Source of the DNA: Bacillus sonorensis NBRC 101234 = KCTC 13918
Lineage (GTDB): Bacteria; Bacillota; Bacilli; Bacillales; Bacillaceae
Assembly: GCF_001592005.1 (NCBI RefSeq)
Contig: NZ_BCVZ01000008.1
Span: 87,334-151,333 of the forward strand
Direction of reading: 5' to 3'
DNA length: 64,000 nucleotides
Each line of letters starts with the position of its first letter. Position 1 is the stretch's first letter. The notes beneath the pieces were generated by a model that was not told the origin of the DNA, searched no databases, and saw only the letters and a program-made list of their open reading frames with translations. Below are positions 61,109-64,000 of this stretch, one piece after another. The position numbers and the translations under genes were made by a program.

Positions 61109-61173
61109 CAGAGCTTCGCAAGGCCCTGATTCCCCACGCTCCCCGATTTTCCCCTGAACTCCTTTTCCCTTTC

Positions 61174-62064
61174 TTAGGGACGGCCGTTTCTCTGATAGTA
61201 ATCAATGACAAACATTCTAAAATTGCTCGCCGCCGGCGATAAATAGTGGTCTTTTAAGACGGCAAGGCCGATCATCCGTTCACAGCGGTAATCTGCAACA
61301 CGGCAGTACGCGACAGGGGAATGGACATGTTCTGAGGTTTTCGGCAGAATCGCCGCACCGAGCCCTGCCGAAACAAGCCCCAAAATGGTCGATACTTCCT
61401 CTCCTTCAAATGCAAGCTTCGGACTGATCCCTAAATCCCGGCACATTTGATCGAACACATAGCGAAGTCCGTATCCAGGCTTAAATCCGACGAAATCTTC
61501 ATCGGCTATCGTTTTCATCGCGATTTCTTTTTGGCCGGCCAGCGGGTGGTCGGCAGGCAGCACCAGATAAAGCGGCTCTTTATCCAAAACGGTCCACTCA
61601 AGCAGTTCGTTCGGCAGCGGCGGCGAGCTCATGCAAATATCGGCTTCGCCCGTTTCCACCATGTGCTGCAGCACTTCGTTCGCCCCTTGATAAAGGCGGA
61701 ATCCTACATGGGGGTGCAGTTTTTTAAATTCGGCGATGAGCTGCGGCATGACCCAGGAACCAAGTGTATGCAAAAAAGAGACCGAGACTTCTCCGTAATC
61801 GGGATCTGCGCTTTGTCGGACCTTCTGAACCCCTTCATCAAGCGCATGGCGCGCTTTTTTTGCTTTAACGAGAAACTGTTCGCCATACCTTGTCAGCCGC
61901 ACAGATTTTGATTTTCTGATAAACAAAGGCACGCCCAATTCTTCCTCAAGCTTTTTGATGGAACGGCTCAAAGCCGGCTGTGAAATGCTTTGCTCCATTG
62001 CGGCTTTTGTAAAATGCCGATGCTTGCTGACGGCGATAAAATTGTCAATTTGATGGAGCTCCAC
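61174..62064 (-). CDS. yybE: LysR-family regulator YybE
   Basis: This 296-residue LysR-type regulator has an N-terminal winged helix-turn-helix (1-60: FIAVSKHRHFTKAAMEQSISQPALSRSIKKLEEELGVPLFIR) and a periplasmic-binding-like effector domain (about 90-290). It is divergent from the MFS gene, so it most likely regulates that exporter. The pair matches B. subtilis yybE/yybF in order and sequence. The start is GTG at 62064 with a perfect AAGGAGGTG site. Confidence 0.9.
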   Translation of the reverse strand: MELHQIDNFIAVSKHRHFTKAAMEQSISQPALSRSIKKLEEELGVPLFIRKSKSVRLTRYGEQFLVKAKKARHALDEGVQKVRQSADPDYGEVSVSFLHTLGSWVMPQLIAEFKKLHPHVGFRLYQGANEVLQHMVETGEADICMSSPPLPNELLEWTVLDKEPLYLVLPADHPLAGQKEIAMKTIADEDFVGFKPGYGLRYVFDQMCRDLGISPKLAFEGEEVSTILGLVSAGLGAAILPKTSEHVHSPVAYCRVADYRCERMIGLAVLKDHYLSPAASNFRMFVIDYYQRNGRP

Positions 62065-62082
62065 TCTTTCACCTCCTTATCA

Positions 62083-62112
62083 TAACAAAAATGCATCATA
62101 TCTATAGTTATT
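62083..62112. promoter_or_regulatory. Candidate LysR box between yybE and yybF
   Basis: ATAAC and GTTAT arms enclose an AT-rich 20-base centre in the 120-base divergent region. LysR boxes usually have a T-N11-A core, so this is only a positional candidate. Confidence 0.35.
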
Positions 62113-62184
62113 ATAAATTAGACACATCACAAATGAAAGCGTAGGATGGATCATAGAGCTAGATTGCAGAAATGAGGGACCAGC

Positions 62185-63399
62185 ATGAAATACATTCAGC
62201 CGCATACGAAGGACTATCAACACGCAAGCATCGCCTTATTTATCAGCGGTTTTGTCACGTTTGCCACATTGTACACCACACAGCCGCTGATGCCGGTATT
62301 TGCAGAGGAATTCGGCATTTCCGCGGCGGCGGCAAGTGTAACATTATCAATCTCAACGGGCATATTGGCATTCTCTTTACTGATGGCGGCGGCATTGGCG
62401 GACGGATTTGGCCGCAAAACGATCATGACGCTGTCGCTTTTTTCAACATCCATCCTCGGCCTGTTGACAGCGTTCAGCCCGAACTTTGCCGCCCTTCTTG
62501 TCATGAGGGGCCTGCTTGGGTTCTTTCTCGCGGGTGTTCCGGCCATCGCCATGACCTATGTCGGTGAAGAATTCGATCCGAAGGGGCTTGGGAAAATGAT
62601 GGGGCTCTACATCAGCGGCACGAGCCTCGGCGGCATGAGCGGCAGACTGTTGACCGGCCTTTTGACAGACCTTTTCGGCTGGAGGGAGGCGCTCGGCATC
62701 ATCGGCGCCATTTCCGTCGTGCTGAGCTATCTGTTTTGGCATTTGCTGCCGCGGCCCCGGCACTCCGTAAAACAGCAAACCAATTTCAAAAAAACATGCG
62801 GAGCTTACAGAGCCGTTCTTGTTAACAGGCGGCTCATGCTGCTGATTTCTCTTGGCTTTATCTTAATGGGCAGCTTTGTCACGATGTTTAATTATATCGG
62901 ATTTCAGCTGATGGCCCCTCCATACCGGCTGTCGCAAACGGTCATCGGTTTGATCTTCATCGTTTATTTGGCGGGTGCGCTCAGCTCGGTTTATATGGGA
63001 AAGAAAGCCGACGCCTTCGGCAGCCCATTGATGATCAAAATCGCCATCGCCATTATGGGTTCGGGCGCCTTGATCACGCTTTTCTCGTGGCTGCCGCTGA
63101 AAATTGCCGGCATTGCCGTCTTTACGTTCGGATTTTTCGGCGCCCATTCGATCGCCAGCTCCTGGGTTGGCCAGAAGGCCGATGATCAGCGCGTTCAAGC
63201 CTCTTCCCTTTATTTGCTGAGCTATTATCTCGGCTCAAGCCTGGCAGGTTCGTTCGGCGGTTTTTTCTGGATCCATTTCGCATGGACGGGAATCATCGCT
63301 TTTATTGCGGGATTGCTATTGATCGCCTACCCGGTGATTTTCTTTGCCGAAAGGGAAAAGAAACAGCTGTCAAGGGAATGTGTTGAAGCAAAGGATTGA
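62185..63399 (+). CDS. yybF: MFS transporter YybF
   Basis: This 404-residue, 12-helix MFS transporter of the YnfM/CynX-like group begins TLYTTQPLMPVFAEEFGISAAAASVTLSISTG. Motif A-like DGFGRKTIMTLSLF and the antiporter-like SGTSLGGMSGRLLTGLLTDLFGWREAL follow. It probably exports a small organic molecule. The start follows GAGGGA. It is divergently controlled by the LysR regulator YybE. Confidence 0.9.
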   Translation: MKYIQPHTKDYQHASIALFISGFVTFATLYTTQPLMPVFAEEFGISAAAASVTLSISTGILAFSLLMAAALADGFGRKTIMTLSLFSTSILGLLTAFSPNFAALLVMRGLLGFFLAGVPAIAMTYVGEEFDPKGLGKMMGLYISGTSLGGMSGRLLTGLLTDLFGWREALGIIGAISVVLSYLFWHLLPRPRHSVKQQTNFKKTCGAYRAVLVNRRLMLLISLGFILMGSFVTMFNYIGFQLMAPPYRLSQTVIGLIFIVYLAGALSSVYMGKKADAFGSPLMIKIAIAIMGSGALITLFSWLPLKIAGIAVFTFGFFGAHSIASSWVGQKADDQRVQASSLYLLSYYLGSSLAGSFGGFFWIHFAWTGIIAFIAGLLLIAYPVIFFAEREKKQLSRECVEAKD

Positions 63400-63550
63400 C
63401 CTAAACCTTTTTCAACCAACGCCGATATATAGATCAAAGCCGGCATGACATTTCCTTCTGAAGATCAGCCGTTTTTAGAAATCGAATGCAGTCCGTCATG
63501 TTGGCTTTTCCCTTACGATCCGCTATCATGTTTGACGGAGGGGGATTTCT

Positions 63551-63919
63551 TTGCTGAAGAAAACGGGATTCTGCGGATTGATGGTTTCTATTGTTTTGGG
63601 CATTTGTCTAAGATGGAGATTGAATAACAGCGGCATACTGCCTGACATGTTATCCATTGCGGGCTTTGTATTCGCCTTGATGTACATATGGGACGAGATG
63701 AAAAAGGAGAGCCGAAAAGCGCTTCTCTGGAAAGGAACGGGCGTGATCATCGGAACGGCTTTGCTGGCGTTTGTGATCATCAAAGGCCGTGAATCGATCA
63801 TCAGCCTGCCTTTTTTCAGCGGCTGGGAAACGCCTGCCCAAGCCGTTTATATTTTATCGGTTCTTGTTCTGGCAGCCATCATCATCTCTTACATAAACGA
63901 AATATTTTCAAAGTCATAA
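63551..63919 (+). CDS. Small membrane protein, hypothetical
   Basis: This 122-residue protein has four hydrophobic segments (about 5-20, 31-48, 60-80, 94-116). The start codon is TTG at 63551, about eight bases after AGGGGGA. I do not recognise the family. It lies 150 bases after yybF on the same strand, with a strong terminator directly after its stop. Confidence 0.65.
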   Translation: MLKKTGFCGLMVSIVLGICLRWRLNNSGILPDMLSIAGFVFALMYIWDEMKKESRKALLWKGTGVIIGTALLAFVIIKGRESIISLPFFSGWETPAQAVYILSVLVLAAIIISYINEIFSKS

Positions 63920-63948
63920 AGAGACAACCTAAACGGGTTGTCTCTTTT
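63918..63948 (+). terminator. Terminator of the small membrane protein gene
   Basis: AAAGAGACAACC and GGGTTGTCTCTTT form an 11-12 base stem with a 5-base loop and T residues. Confidence 0.88.
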
Positions 63949-63958
63949 AGATTGTTGA

Positions 63959-63994
63959 CAAAATCCTAAAACGGTTTTCAGTTTTAGAATTTTG
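63959..63994. terminator. Second hairpin at the right edge
   Basis: CAAAATCCTAAAAC and GTTTTAGAATTTTG form a 14-base stem with one mismatch. It may terminate a minus-strand gene beyond the window. Confidence 0.5.
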
Positions 63995-64000
63995 CCATCC

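Noticed and set aside
63445..63627. 60-codon plus-strand frame before the last membrane protein
   Set aside because: It overlaps the TTG-started membrane protein in another frame and lacks a ribosome binding site.

Overview
The window is chromosomal DNA of a Bacillus of the subtilis/licheniformis group, most likely B. licheniformis or a close relative. This rests on Bacillus-type ribosome binding sites and intrinsic terminators, and on proteins that match B. subtilis gene sets almost end to end: rocG-rocB-rocC, levR-levDEFG-sacC, xynP-xynB, yfiF-yfiH-yfiI, ytcD/ytbD-ytbE, ywaE-tyrZ, adaA-adaB, yybE/yybF. It also holds genes absent from B. subtilis 168, such as kdpFABC and a chromosomal chloramphenicol acetyltransferase. 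No rRNA, tRNA, CRISPR array, intact insertion sequence or prophage was seen.

Layout. 1-5080: a secreted PAP2-type phosphatase with frameshifts near its 3' end, a tautomerase, the 3' two thirds of a GntP permease, a decayed sigma-K tail, and a PadR/DUF2812 pair behind a large palindromic operator. 5190-9100: RpiR regulator, PTS EIICB and GH4 6-phospho-alpha-glucosidase, an alpha-glucoside uptake unit. 9397-12000: WYL regulator, DJ-1/PfpI protein and a DinB pseudogene. 12214-14260: ywaE and tyrZ, with a tyrosine T-box between them. 14565-16440: two lipoproteins. 16990-19680: sulfide oxidation (SQR plus CstB-like persulfide dioxygenase/rhodanese). 19922-22060: a CYP107-like P450 and a broken TetR gene with its operators. 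22104-26975: arginine/glutamate catabolism (rocG, rocB, rocC) with two sigma-54 (SigL) promoters and the shared RocR enhancer region. 27468-30950: xylan use (xynP-xynB). 31135-34300: yfiF, yfiH, yfiI. 34484-42330: the levan/fructose operon and its activator levR. 43022-48240: yjdF with a structured leader, a secreted nuclease, a VOC protein, an MFS pseudogene and small genes. 48249-50245: cat with an attenuation leader, then the Ada DNA repair pair. 50255-56315: a complete kdp potassium operon under a c-di-AMP (ydaO) riboswitch. 56454-59190: ytbE-ytbD/ytcD. 59191-63950: HemD-like protein, bicupin, yybE/yybF and a small membrane protein.

Regulation is unusually readable. Three near-consensus SigL promoters serve rocG, rocB and levD. 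CcpA cre-like sites lie at rocG, levD, xynP, yfiH and the EIICB gene. RNA control includes a T-box, a ydaO riboswitch, a probable yjdF riboswitch and the cat leader. Palindromic operators accompany the PadR, TetR and HxlR genes. Much of the window serves scavenging of plant and microbial carbohydrate or amino acids.

I did not find a clearly new multi-gene system. The most useful leads are an extra 29-residue membrane peptide ahead of kdpF, a kinase-less KdpD under c-di-AMP control, rocA missing from the roc locus, small reading frames in several leaders, and a cluster of gene remnants. Everything comes from reading the sequence and from memory of protein families; no database search was run.
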